A stretch of DNA of 64,000 nucleotides from Pelagibius sp040217155 (GTDB lineage: Bacteria; Pseudomonadota; Alphaproteobacteria; Kiloniellales; Kiloniellaceae). Positions 19,510-27,767 of this stretch are shown piece by piece (the first letter of the stretch is position 1; each line of letters opens with the position of its first letter). The DNA is taken from assembly GCA_040217155.1 (NCBI GenBank), contig JAVJNS010000002.1, positions 62,001-126,000 of the forward strand. Direction: 5' to 3'. The position numbers and the translations under genes were made by a program. Under the pieces are notes generated by a model. The model saw nothing but the letters and a program-made list of their open reading frames with translations, was not told the DNA's origin and made no database searches.

Positions 19510-20424
19510 CTACACCTTCCGCTGCCGTGGATCGAGCGCTTCGCGGATGCCGTCGCCCAGCAGGTTGAAGCCGAGTACCGTGACCACGATGGCGATGCCC
19601 GGATAGAGCATGATCCACGGCGCCCGGTTGAAGTAGTCCCGGCCGGCCGACAGCATGGCGCCCCATTCCGGCGACGGCGGCTGGGCGCCGAGGCCCAGGA
19701 AGCTGAGGCCGGCGGCCGCCAGCACGGCGGTCGACACGCCCAGGGTCGCGACGACGATCAGCGGCGGGACGATGTTGGGCAGCAGGTGGATGAAGATCAA
19801 GCGCAGGTGCCCGGCGCCGGCGGCATAGGCGGCCTCGAAGTAGGGCCGATTCTTTTCGACCAGCGCGACGCTATAGGTCACACGGGCGTAGAAGGGCACC
19901 GCGGCGATGCCGACGGCGATCATCGCGTTGGTCAGGCTGGGGCCGAGAACCGCCACGGCGGCCAGGGCGATCAGGGTCTCGGTGAAGGAGAACAGGACAT
20001 CGACGCCGCGCATCAGGACGCGCTCGAGCCAGCCGCCGGCGTAGCCGCCGACCAGCCCGACCAGCAGCCCGACGGTGAGGGAGATGCCGACGGCGATGAC
20101 GCCGACCTGGATGGTCAGCTGCGCGCCGAAGATGACGCGGCTGAACATGTCGCGGCCGAACTCGTCGGTGCCGAACCAGTAGGCGGCGTTGGGCGGCGTC
20201 AAACGGCGTCCCGCCCCCATCTGGTCCGCATCGTAGGGCGCGATCACGTCGGCGAAGAGGGCGACGAAAATCAGGGCCGTGACGATGACCAGGCCGGCCG
20301 TCGCGCCGGTGTTGCCCAGAATGCCGCGCAGCAGGCGCAGCGGCCAGGCAAGGTGCGCCTCCTCGGGGTCCTCCACCGTCGATGGCAGCTCGGCGGCGGA
20401 CGCCAGTTCCTCGTCGGTCATCAC
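19510..20424 (-). CDS. Peptide ABC transporter permease, DppC type
   Basis: 304 aa with an N-terminal cytoplasmic tail, six predicted membrane segments and the inner-membrane EAA loop (EAAYAAGAGHLRLIFIHLLP). Sequence landmarks APYDADQMGAGRRLTPPN and FGTDEFGRDMFSRVIFG are typical of OppC/DppC proteins. Forms the pore with the adjacent DppB-type permease, 3 bp upstream. Confidence 0.92.
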   Translation of the reverse strand: MMTDEELASAAELPSTVEDPEEAHLAWPLRLLRGILGNTGATAGLVIVTALIFVALFADVIAPYDADQMGAGRRLTPPNAAYWFGTDEFGRDMFSRVIFGAQLTIQVGVIAVGISLTVGLLVGLVGGYAGGWLERVLMRGVDVLFSFTETLIALAAVAVLGPSLTNAMIAVGIAAVPFYARVTYSVALVEKNRPYFEAAYAAGAGHLRLIFIHLLPNIVPPLIVVATLGVSTAVLAAAGLSFLGLGAQPPSPEWGAMLSAGRDYFNRAPWIMLYPGIAIVVTVLGFNLLGDGIREALDPRQRKV

Positions 20425-20427
20425 GCC

Positions 20428-21351
20428 TCACTCATAGCGAATGCGCGGGTCGAGCCACGCGTACATCATGTCGATGATGATCGAGACCGTCACCACGACG
20501 CAGGCGAACATCAGGATGAACCCCTGGATCAGCGGATAGTCGCGCTGGAAGATGGCCTGAATCGCCATGCGGCCGACCCCGTTCCAGCCGAACACGTTCT
20601 CCACGACGATGGCGCCGCCCATCATGTAGGTGAACTGCAGGCCCATCATGGTGACGATCGGTACCAGCCCGGACTTCAGCGCGTGGCGGTAGAGGACGAT
20701 GGCCCGGGGCATGCCCTTGGCCCGGGCGGTGCGGATGAAATCCTGGTCGAACACGTCGATCATCGACGAGCGGGTCAGCCGCGCGATGATGGCGGCGTTC
20801 GTGACCCCGAGGGTGATCGCCGGCAGGATGAGGTTTTCCGGCCCCGAGCCGGCCACCGGCAGCCAGTTCAGGTTCACCGCGAAAACGAACAGCAGGATCA
20901 GGCCGAGCCAGAAATGCGGGATCGACACGCCGAAGATGGCGGCGACCATGAGGCCGGTATCGTAGGCCGTCCCGCGTTTGTAGGCGGCGAAGAATCCGCA
21001 GGTCAGACCGATCGCCGCGGCGATGACCAGCGCCGCGGCCGCCAGGGCCAGGGTGTAGGGCAGACGCAGCAGCAGTAGATCGAGAACCGGCTGCTCGCCG
21101 CGGATGGTCTTGCCGAAATCGCCCTGAAGCAGGCGCCCCATGTAGAGGGCGTACTGTTCGACCAGCGGCCGGTCCAGGCCGAGGCGATGGCGCACCTCCT
21201 CAAGCTGTTCCGGCGTCGTGCCCTGCGACTGGGCGTACATGATCTGAACCGGGTCGCCGGGCACCACGTGGATCAGCATGCTCACCGCGATGGTCGTCAC
21301 CCAAATGGTGATCAGGGCGGCGAAGATACGTTTGACCAGGTATCGAAGCAT
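20428..21351 (-). CDS. Peptide ABC transporter permease, DppB type
   Basis: 307 aa with six membrane segments. It opens with the characteristic MLRYLVKRIFAALITIWVTT, has the LGLDRPLVEQYALYMG periplasmic segment and the EAA-type loop RTARAKGMPRAIVLYRHAL. First membrane component of the operon, separated from the binding-protein gene by 148 bp that contain a strong hairpin. Confidence 0.93.
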   Translation of the reverse strand: MLRYLVKRIFAALITIWVTTIAVSMLIHVVPGDPVQIMYAQSQGTTPEQLEEVRHRLGLDRPLVEQYALYMGRLLQGDFGKTIRGEQPVLDLLLLRLPYTLALAAAALVIAAAIGLTCGFFAAYKRGTAYDTGLMVAAIFGVSIPHFWLGLILLFVFAVNLNWLPVAGSGPENLILPAITLGVTNAAIIARLTRSSMIDVFDQDFIRTARAKGMPRAIVLYRHALKSGLVPIVTMMGLQFTYMMGGAIVVENVFGWNGVGRMAIQAIFQRDYPLIQGFILMFACVVVTVSIIIDMMYAWLDPRIRYE

Positions 21352-21455
21352 TTCGCTATCCGCGGAGGGCCGTTACGACGGCAGGGCCATTACGACGGCA
21401 GGGGCAGGGGCGGCAGGGGCAGGGGCGGCAGGTGCGGGGGCGGCAGGTGCGGGGG

Positions 21456-21491
21456 CGGCAGGGGATCCCGCCGCCGCGGGATCCCCTGCCG
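21456..21491. promoter_or_regulatory. 15-bp-stem inverted repeat after the binding-protein gene
   Basis: CGGCAGGGGATCCCG (21456-21470) pairs perfectly with CGGGATCCCCTGCCG (21477-21491) across a 6-nt loop. It lies 9 bp after the binding-protein stop codon on the transcribed (minus) strand and before the permease gene. Such hairpins commonly stabilise the 5' segment of transporter mRNA or attenuate read-through, so that binding protein is made in excess. No T tract follows, which favours a stabiliser over a strict terminator. Next to it (21400-21455) lies a short G/C repeat of GGGGCGGCAG-like units. Confidence 0.6.
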
Positions 21492-21499
21492 GTTCGTCG

Positions 21500-23041
21500 C
21501 TAAAGCTTGACGTCGTTGAACAGCGGCCGGTTGAACGGGCCGATCTTAAAGCCCGGCGCCTTGTCGGTCACCGCATACATCCACAACCAGCCCGGGGTAT
21601 AGACGGGCACGTGGACGGCGTTTTCCAGCAGATGGGCGATGGTGCCGCGCACCGCCGTCATGCGTTCTTCCTCGGTGACGGCGGTGCGCGTCGTGTCGAG
21701 AAGCACGTCGAGGTCCGGCTGAGTGTAGCCCTCGTAGGCGCCGGGCGAACGCCACAGAAGGTAGAGCACATCGGGATCGAACCAGGTCCAGCCCATGAGA
21801 TCGATGGTGCCGGGGCCGTCCTGCTTGTTGTTCTCCGTCTTCACACGGGCATTCAGGGTGCCGATATCCATCACCTCGATCCCCGCCTTGACGCCGACCT
21901 GCTTGAGCATGTTCTGGAATACCTGCAGCAGCTTTTCGCGGCTGTCGCCGGTCCAGGTCATCAGGGTGACCGGCAGGGGGTTGTCTGGTCCGTAGCCCAA
22001 CTCCTTGAGCAGCGCCATGGCCTTGTCCGGATCATAGTCCTGGCCATGGGCGGCGCAGAACTCCTGGCTGTTGCCGAACACGCCTTGCGAGACCGGGCAG
22101 AGTTCGCGCTCGACCAGGCCGCCGAAAACGATGTCGAGCGCCGCTTCGAAGTCGATCGCATGGGCGATGGCCTTGCGCGCGCGGGCATCGTTGAAAGGCG
22201 GCCGGTTGAACGAGAACTCGAGGAACATGTTCTGGCCGCTGTTCTGGGCCAAAAAGAGATCGATCGAGTCGTCCTTCTGGATGTCCTCCACCTCCTCGAT
22301 CGGCGGCACGACGATATGAAGCTCACCGGTCCGCAAGCCGGCCATGCGCGTCTGGCCTTCCGGCATGGTGATGATGGTCAAGCTATCGACATAGGGCGCG
22401 CCGGCGTTGTCGACGGGCCGTCCGTAGCGCGTATAGTCCTCGTTTCTGGCCAGCACGATTTCGGATCCCTTGACCCAGCTGACGAATTTCCAGGGGCCGG
22501 TCCCGACAGCCGAGGAGACGCCGAAGTTCTCGGCGTCCTTGTTGCTGTCGCACAGCATCGAGGTAAACTGATCGGCCAAGAAGGGGATGAAGGCGCCGAA
22601 AGGCTCCGACAGATCGATCTTCACATTCAGCCGGTCGACCTTGGTGACCGCCGTGATCGGCCCCCAGCTGGCCTTGGTCAAGCTGGGGTTCTTGTCGCCC
22701 AGCGCGCGATCGATGGTCCACTTCACGTCGTCGGCATCGAAAGCGGTGCCGTCATGGCACTTGATGCCGTCGTTCAACTCGAAGACGACCTGCTTGCCGT
22801 CCGGGCTCACGGTCCACGCCTTGGCCAGGTTGGCCACCGGCGCGCCGTTCTCATCGAACTCGAGTAGCGAGTCGTAAATCTGATACCAGAACTGGCGCGA
22901 CAGCGTCGATGTCGCGCGATGCGGATCGAGCGAGTCGATGTCGCCATCGCGCGCCCAGACCAGATTCGCCGCCTGTCCGGCGCTCGTCGCGGCGAGCAGC
23001 ATGCCGCCCGCAAGCAAACCAGTTCTCGCAATCTTTTGCAT
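21500..23041 (-). CDS. Peptide ABC transporter substrate-binding protein (SBP family 5)
   Basis: 513 aa from ATG 23041 (GGGAGACAACA upstream). Signal peptide: MQKIARTGLLAGGMLLAATS, then GQAANLV. The mature part has the SBP_bac_5 features: RDGDIDSLDPHRATST, GKQVVFELNDGIKCHDGTAFDADDVKW and a GTGPWKFVSWVKG segment. The ligand may be a peptide or an amino acid derivative. First gene of the five-component transporter operon and divergent from the RpiR regulator gene. Confidence 0.93.
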   Translation of the reverse strand: MQKIARTGLLAGGMLLAATSAGQAANLVWARDGDIDSLDPHRATSTLSRQFWYQIYDSLLEFDENGAPVANLAKAWTVSPDGKQVVFELNDGIKCHDGTAFDADDVKWTIDRALGDKNPSLTKASWGPITAVTKVDRLNVKIDLSEPFGAFIPFLADQFTSMLCDSNKDAENFGVSSAVGTGPWKFVSWVKGSEIVLARNEDYTRYGRPVDNAGAPYVDSLTIITMPEGQTRMAGLRTGELHIVVPPIEEVEDIQKDDSIDLFLAQNSGQNMFLEFSFNRPPFNDARARKAIAHAIDFEAALDIVFGGLVERELCPVSQGVFGNSQEFCAAHGQDYDPDKAMALLKELGYGPDNPLPVTLMTWTGDSREKLLQVFQNMLKQVGVKAGIEVMDIGTLNARVKTENNKQDGPGTIDLMGWTWFDPDVLYLLWRSPGAYEGYTQPDLDVLLDTTRTAVTEEERMTAVRGTIAHLLENAVHVPVYTPGWLWMYAVTDKAPGFKIGPFNRPLFNDVKL

Positions 23042-23127
23042 TGTTGTCTCCCTGTCCGGTAAGTCCCTGAGGCCGTGGGTGGTACCGGCCTCGTTTATCA
23101 AGCCCCATGGGGTGGGAGCGAGTCAAC

Positions 23128-23202
23128 GAAAAATGCAAAAAGATTTTCGGCTTGATAGAATGATGAAAAGTTGTTTTTAGTTTCGGTGCGAACATTTTCA
23201 TT
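23128..23202. promoter_or_regulatory. Divergent promoter region with inverted repeats (candidate RpiR operators)
   Basis: In the AT-rich gap between the binding-protein gene and the RpiR gene, CGAAAA (23128-23133) and TTTTCG (23145-23150) form one inverted repeat, and ATGAAAA (23164-23170) and TTTTCAT (23196-23202) another. Inverted TGAAA/TTTCA-like words are common in RpiR-family operators. Assignment is by position and symmetry only. Confidence 0.4.
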
Positions 23203-23213
23203 GGAAGCTGCTC

Positions 23214-24077
23214 ATGGCGCGTAACAACGACACATTGGATCTGCGCATTCGCTCGGCCTATGACGATCTTCCCAGCAGGGAACGGGATCTCGCCGATCTG
23301 CTGCTCGAATTTCCCGGCGATGTCGCCATCTACTCCGCCACCGACCTGGCAAAGCGCGCCAGCGTCTCGAACGCGGCCGTCACCCGGCTGATCAAGCGCC
23401 TGGGTTATGGCGACTACCGCGAAGCCCAAAGCGGGGTGCGGGCGCAGCAGTCGACCGGGCAGCCGCTCTATCTCAACAACTCTCTGGTGCAGCCGCCGAC
23501 GCAGGGCGAAAGCCCGGCGCAGCATCTCGAGCGGGACATCATGAATCTGCGCGCCACATTCGAGGGGCTGGTGCCCGGCGAACTCGAGGAAGCCGTCCGG
23601 GCGATCCTCAAGGCGGAGCAGGTCTGGACCCTCGGATTTCGCAACAGCTACTTCTTCGCGTCGTATTTTCGCCGCCAGCTCAACCAGGTGCGGCCGCGTG
23701 TCCATCTGCTGCCGCTGCCCGGTCAGGTTGTCATGGAAGATCTTGGAGCGGCGACGTCGAAGGACCTGGTCATCGTCGTCGGCATGCGCCGGAGGGTCAG
23801 CCTGCTGCATCAGGTGATGAAGTACCTGCACCGCCGGAAGGTCCCGATTCTCTACATCACAGATCACCGCAGCGTGCGGACCGCCAAGCTGGCGCGCTGG
23901 GTTTTCCGCTGCCATGCGCGCGGGGTCTCTCTGTTCGACTCCTACGTGCCGGTCATCAGCCTGCTCAACTACCTGAGCACGGAAGTCATGGCGCAGGCCG
24001 GCAGCGCCGGACGCCGGCGGCTCAAACAGATCGAGGGCGGCCTCGATTACTGCGGCGAAGTCGACCCGGCAAACTGA
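23214..24077 (+). CDS. RpiR (MurR) family transcriptional regulator
   Basis: 287 aa. N-terminal HTH_6 domain with SATDLAKRASVSNAAVTRLIKRLGYGDYREA (residues about 43-75) and a C-terminal SIS domain (about 125-270: VWTLGFRNSYFFASYFRRQL, DLVIVVGMRRRVSLL). SIS domains usually bind phosphosugars, but RpiR members also control amino acid and peptide genes. It sits divergently next to the peptide transporter operon and upstream of the racemase and asparaginase, so it most likely controls both arms. Confidence 0.88.
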   Translation: MARNNDTLDLRIRSAYDDLPSRERDLADLLLEFPGDVAIYSATDLAKRASVSNAAVTRLIKRLGYGDYREAQSGVRAQQSTGQPLYLNNSLVQPPTQGESPAQHLERDIMNLRATFEGLVPGELEEAVRAILKAEQVWTLGFRNSYFFASYFRRQLNQVRPRVHLLPLPGQVVMEDLGAATSKDLVIVVGMRRRVSLLHQVMKYLHRRKVPILYITDHRSVRTAKLARWVFRCHARGVSLFDSYVPVISLLNYLSTEVMAQAGSAGRRRLKQIEGGLDYCGEVDPAN

Positions 24078-24123
24078 TGAGGCGAACCAGCGGAGAGGGA
24101 GGCGCCTGCAGCGGCGTTGCGTC

Positions 24124-25233
24124 ATGCACATAGAACAGATCGACGTCTATCACGTGGCCATGCCGATGAAGGCGCCGTGGCGCACCGCCTTCGGTGAGAT
24201 GACCCGCGTCGACAGCGTCCTGGTGCGCCTCGCCGCCGCGGGACAGGTGGGCTGGGGCGAAGCGGCGCCCTATGCCGCGCCGCAGTACTGCCCCGAGTTC
24301 GCGGCCGGCGCCTTCGCCGTCATTCGCGACTGGCTGGCGCCGGCGGTGCTCGGCCGGGAGGCCGCGAGCGGCGACGCGCTGCAGCGCCGGATGGACCCTT
24401 TCAAGGGCAATCAGTTCGCCAAGGCGGCGGTGGATATCGCCTGGTGGGACGCTTTTGCCCGTGCCAAGGACGAACCGCTCTGGCAGGCTATCGGCGGGCG
24501 CTCCCCCGACATCGACGTCGGGGCGGACATCGCGGTCTTGGAGAGCCTGGACGAGCTTTTGCAGGCGGTCGGCGCGGCCAGCGGTGCAGGCTTCAAGCGT
24601 ATCAAGCTGAAATTCCGCGCCGGTTGGGGACCGGAGATGGTCCGGCGCGTGCGCCAGCGGTTCCCGGAGGTGGTGATCCATGTCGACTGCAACAGCGGGT
24701 TCAGCCTTAAGGATGCCGCCATGTTCGAAGAGCTCGATTCGCTGGGTTTGGCGATGATCGAACAGCCCCTGGCGCACGACGACCTGATCGACCACGCGGC
24801 CCTTCAGGCCCGGCTCGCAACGCCGCTCTGCCTCGACGAAAGCATCGTTTCCCTCGACAAGGCGCGCAAAGCGATCGCGGTCGGCGCCTGCCGGTGGATC
24901 AATCTCAAGGCCGGCCGCCTGGGCGGACTGACGCCGGCCATCGCCGTGCACGATTACTGCCGCTCCCAGGGCGTCCCCTGCTGGGTCGGCGGGATGCTGG
25001 AATCGGCGGTCGGCCAGGGCCCCTCGATCGCGCTCGCGACGCTCGACAACATCGCCTATCCCGCCGATATTTTTCCCACCGAGCGCCTCTATGACGAAGA
25101 CCTCTCGGCGCCGGACGTGGTGCTGACCGGACCGGGGCGCCTGTCGGCCCCGGACAGGCCCGGCCACGGCTTCGCGCCGGTGCCCGAGCGCCTGGCCCGC
25201 CATACGGTGCAGCATGCCTGCGTCACGTCCTAG
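24124..25233 (+). CDS. Enolase-superfamily N-acylamino acid racemase / OSBS-like enzyme
   Basis: 369 aa. The muconate-lactonizing subgroup residues are all visible: Lys161 and Lys163 (KLKFRAGWG), metal ligands Asp188 (HVDCNSG), Glu213 (MIEQPL) and Asp238 (CLDES), and Lys262 (INLKAGRLGG), followed by GGMLESAVG. This pattern is shared by o-succinylbenzoate synthase and N-succinylamino acid racemase. No menaquinone genes are near; with a peptide importer and asparaginase as neighbours, racemisation of N-acylated amino acids is the better guess. The 3' end overlaps the asparaginase gene by 20 bp. Confidence 0.82.
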   Translation: MHIEQIDVYHVAMPMKAPWRTAFGEMTRVDSVLVRLAAAGQVGWGEAAPYAAPQYCPEFAAGAFAVIRDWLAPAVLGREAASGDALQRRMDPFKGNQFAKAAVDIAWWDAFARAKDEPLWQAIGGRSPDIDVGADIAVLESLDELLQAVGAASGAGFKRIKLKFRAGWGPEMVRRVRQRFPEVVIHVDCNSGFSLKDAAMFEELDSLGLAMIEQPLAHDDLIDHAALQARLATPLCLDESIVSLDKARKAIAVGACRWINLKAGRLGGLTPAIAVHDYCRSQGVPCWVGGMLESAVGQGPSIALATLDNIAYPADIFPTERLYDEDLSAPDVVLTGPGRLSAPDRPGHGFAPVPERLARHTVQHACVTS

Positions 25234-26248
25234 CGATCCTCCGGCACAGCCGCCGCGGGTCGCGGTTCTGACCCTGGGCGGCACCATCGGCATGGTCGCC
25301 GAGCCGGGCGGCGGCGGCCTGCGCCCGGCGCTGTCGGCGGCGGCGCTGCTGGCGTCGCTGGACAACCTCGATGCCGTGGCCGACTTGCAGGTCACCGAGA
25401 TCATGAACCGGCCGAGCCCGCACCTGTCCTTCGACGACCTCCGCGATGTCGCGCAGAAGGCCTCGCAGGCCCTGGCCGCGGGGGCCGCCGGTGTGGTCGT
25501 GGTGCAGGGCACGGACAGCATCGAGGTGACCGCTTTCGCGCTCGACCTGCTGGCCGGGAGCGCGGCGCCGATCGTCGTCACCGGGGCCATGCGCGGCGCC
25601 CAGTTGCCCGGTGCCGACGGGCCGGCGAACCTCTCCGCCGCGATCCGCGTGGCGGCGGCGCGGCGGTGCCGGGATCTCGGCGCGCTGGTGGTGATGAACG
25701 ACGAGATCCATGCCGCCCGTTACGTGGTGAAGGGGCACAGCAGCAATCCGGCGGCCTTCGTGTCGGATCCGGGGCCGATCGGCCGGCTTGTCGAAGGCGA
25801 ACCGCAGGTGCTGCTGCGGCCGCCGCGCCTCGACGCGGCGGTGCTTGCGCCGGACAGCGCCGCGACGGCGCGGCCGACCCGGGTTTTTCACATCGCCGCG
25901 GAGATCGACGACGACGGGGCGCTGGTCCGGGCGGCGCTGGAGACCGGTTGCGAGGGGCTCGTCGTCAGCGGCATGGGCGGCGGCCATGTCGCGCCGGCGA
26001 TGGTTGCGGTCCTGGAGGCGGCGGCGGCGCGGCTTCCCGTTGTCCTGACCACCAAGTGCCCCGGCGGCGGCGTGCTGGCCCGGACCTATGGCTATGCCGG
26101 TGCGGAAATCGACCTCGCCGCGCGGGGCCTGGTCCGCGCCGGCCTGCTGACGCCGTCGAAGGCGCGCGCCGCGCTGGTCCTGCTGCTGCGCGCGGGGCAG
26201 TCCCTGCCGGCAATCCGTGGTTTCTTCAGCGCGTTCGGTGGCGGCTGA
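25214..26248 (+). CDS. L-asparaginase / glutaminase-family amidohydrolase
   Basis: 344 aa. Bacterial asparaginase fold with both active-site threonines: Thr24 in LTLGGTIGM and Thr100-Asp101 in VVVQGTDSIE; further conserved VTGAMRGAQLPGADGPANL and MNDEIHAARYVVKGHSS. No signal peptide, so cytoplasmic. It hydrolyses asparagine or a related amide to release ammonia. Overlap with the racemase gene shows co-translation and points to a shared amino-acid-derivative pathway. Confidence 0.9.
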   Translation: MPASRPSDPPAQPPRVAVLTLGGTIGMVAEPGGGGLRPALSAAALLASLDNLDAVADLQVTEIMNRPSPHLSFDDLRDVAQKASQALAAGAAGVVVVQGTDSIEVTAFALDLLAGSAAPIVVTGAMRGAQLPGADGPANLSAAIRVAAARRCRDLGALVVMNDEIHAARYVVKGHSSNPAAFVSDPGPIGRLVEGEPQVLLRPPRLDAAVLAPDSAATARPTRVFHIAAEIDDDGALVRAALETGCEGLVVSGMGGGHVAPAMVAVLEAAAARLPVVLTTKCPGGGVLARTYGYAGAEIDLAARGLVRAGLLTPSKARAALVLLLRAGQSLPAIRGFFSAFGGG

Positions 26249-26312
26249 GCGGTGCGGTGCCGCGGGACCCGATCGGGCCGGCGCTCCCGGTCCGCCGCGC
26301 CGCCGGCGGCCG

Positions 26313-26945
26313 TCAATCGTTTCGCAGCGCCAGGTGCAATCCCATGGCGATGAACAGGCCGCCGCCCACCCGCCGCCCGATCCGCGCCAGGCCGCGCGAG
26401 GCCGCGATCCAAGCGGCCAGCCTGTCCGAGAAAGCGATGCAGACGGCATCCGTCGCCGTGAACGCCAGGTTCGCCAGGGTGCCGAGAATGACGATCTGCA
26501 GCCACAGCGGCGCGGCCGCCGCGGGCGATGCGAACTGCGGCAGGAAGGCGAGAAAGAACAGCGCGGTTTTCGGGTTCAGGATCTCGACCGCCAGACTGTC
26601 CCTGAAGGCGCGCCACGCCGTCGGATCGGCGCGAGGCCGGCCGGCTGGGGGCGTTGTCCGGGCGTCCAACACCATGCGCAGGCCCATCCAGATGAGATAG
26701 CCGGCGCCGAGCAGCTTCAGGACGACGAAGAGGACCGGAACCGTTTTCAGGAGGAACGTGATGCCGAAGGCGGCGGCGAAGATGTGCAGGTAGGCCCCGA
26801 GATGGAATCCGGCGGCGGACAGCCAGCCGGCTTTGCGCCCGCGCGCCATGGTCTGGATCGACATGTAGAACATCCCGGGGCCGGGGATGAACGCGAAAAC
26901 CGACGTCGCGACGATGAACGGCAGCAGAAGCTCGAACGGCGGCAT
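26313..26945 (-). CDS. LysE/RhtB family amino acid exporter
   Basis: 210 aa from the ATG at 26945; upstream in-frame codons look non-coding. Six membrane segments and the family signature near the N terminus (FIPGPGMFYMSIQTMARGRKAG), with the second-half motif EILNPKTALFFLAFLPQF. Inner-membrane exporters of this family relieve excess amino acids. Placed convergent with the asparaginase gene. Confidence 0.9.
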   Translation of the reverse strand: MPPFELLLPFIVATSVFAFIPGPGMFYMSIQTMARGRKAGWLSAAGFHLGAYLHIFAAAFGITFLLKTVPVLFVVLKLLGAGYLIWMGLRMVLDARTTPPAGRPRADPTAWRAFRDSLAVEILNPKTALFFLAFLPQFASPAAAAPLWLQIVILGTLANLAFTATDAVCIAFSDRLAAWIAASRGLARIGRRVGGGLFIAMGLHLALRND

Positions 26946-27075
26946 GAGGCGTCTCCGACGGGGCTGTCCGCAGGCTAGCATCGACGGAGACGATCCCAAG
27001 GGCGGCAAATTGCCGCCCTTGGGAGACCGCAATGGCCAAACTGGCCGCGGGGCCGCGCCGATGCCGTAACCGGTG

Positions 27076-27600
27076 CTACTCGGCGGCGCGGCCCTTGTCG
27101 GTGGCGACGTAGGCGTCGCGCGTGGCGCCGTCGAGGTTGCGGCCCTCGATGCGGATCAGGCGGGTGGGGCCGTCGCGTTCGGGCGAGTGGATCGCGTCCT
27201 CGTTGTAGACCACCGCCATGCCGGGCTTCAGCTCATAGACCTTCAGCGGCTCGACCCGGCCGGGCGTGTCGCCCTCGGGCGCCGTCAGCTTGCGCCACTC
27301 GGTCATCGTCGTGGTGCCCTCGGCCTGGCCGTAGATCGCCCAGGTGCCGGCGTGATCGTGCGGCGGGCCGCCCTTCGCCTCGGCATAGACGTGGGCCATG
27401 ATGCAGAAGCCGAGGTCCGGATCCTGGTAGAGCGCCTGGCGCGGCGTCATGTTGTGCGGGCCGAGATGGGCTTCGACGAAGGCCGCGTCGCGCAGCGCCC
27501 GCTCCAGGTGCAGCCGCACCGCCTCGCGCCCGGCCGGGCCGGGATCGGCGGTCAGCGCGGCGCGGCAGTCGCCGGCCAGTTGCTCGAGGGTGTAGCCCAT
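27076..27600 (-). CDS. Cupin-fold protein, cysteine dioxygenase-like
   Basis: 174 aa from ATG 27600 (GAGGAG upstream). The metal-site signature GGPPHDHAGTWAIYG contains the H-x-H pair, and the later HSPERDG may supply the third His. The layout resembles predicted metal-dependent double-stranded beta-helix enzymes related to cysteine dioxygenase. Substrate unknown. Divergent from the propeller-peroxidase lipoprotein gene. Confidence 0.7.
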   Translation of the reverse strand: MGYTLEQLAGDCRAALTADPGPAGREAVRLHLERALRDAAFVEAHLGPHNMTPRQALYQDPDLGFCIMAHVYAEAKGGPPHDHAGTWAIYGQAEGTTTMTEWRKLTAPEGDTPGRVEPLKVYELKPGMAVVYNEDAIHSPERDGPTRLIRIEGRNLDGATRDAYVATDKGRAAE

Positions 27601-27767
27601 GCTTCGCCCGCTCCTCTGTCGCCGTTTCGTGGCGATGCCCATCACATCCCAGTGCGGACCCATGCTATCCCATGAAATGGCGCTGTTCCAAGCGGCCAAG
27701 CGCCCCGGGGCGCCCCGGGACGCCGTGAAGCTGGTGCGTTGAGGCTGTGACAGGTCTGTGACAGACT

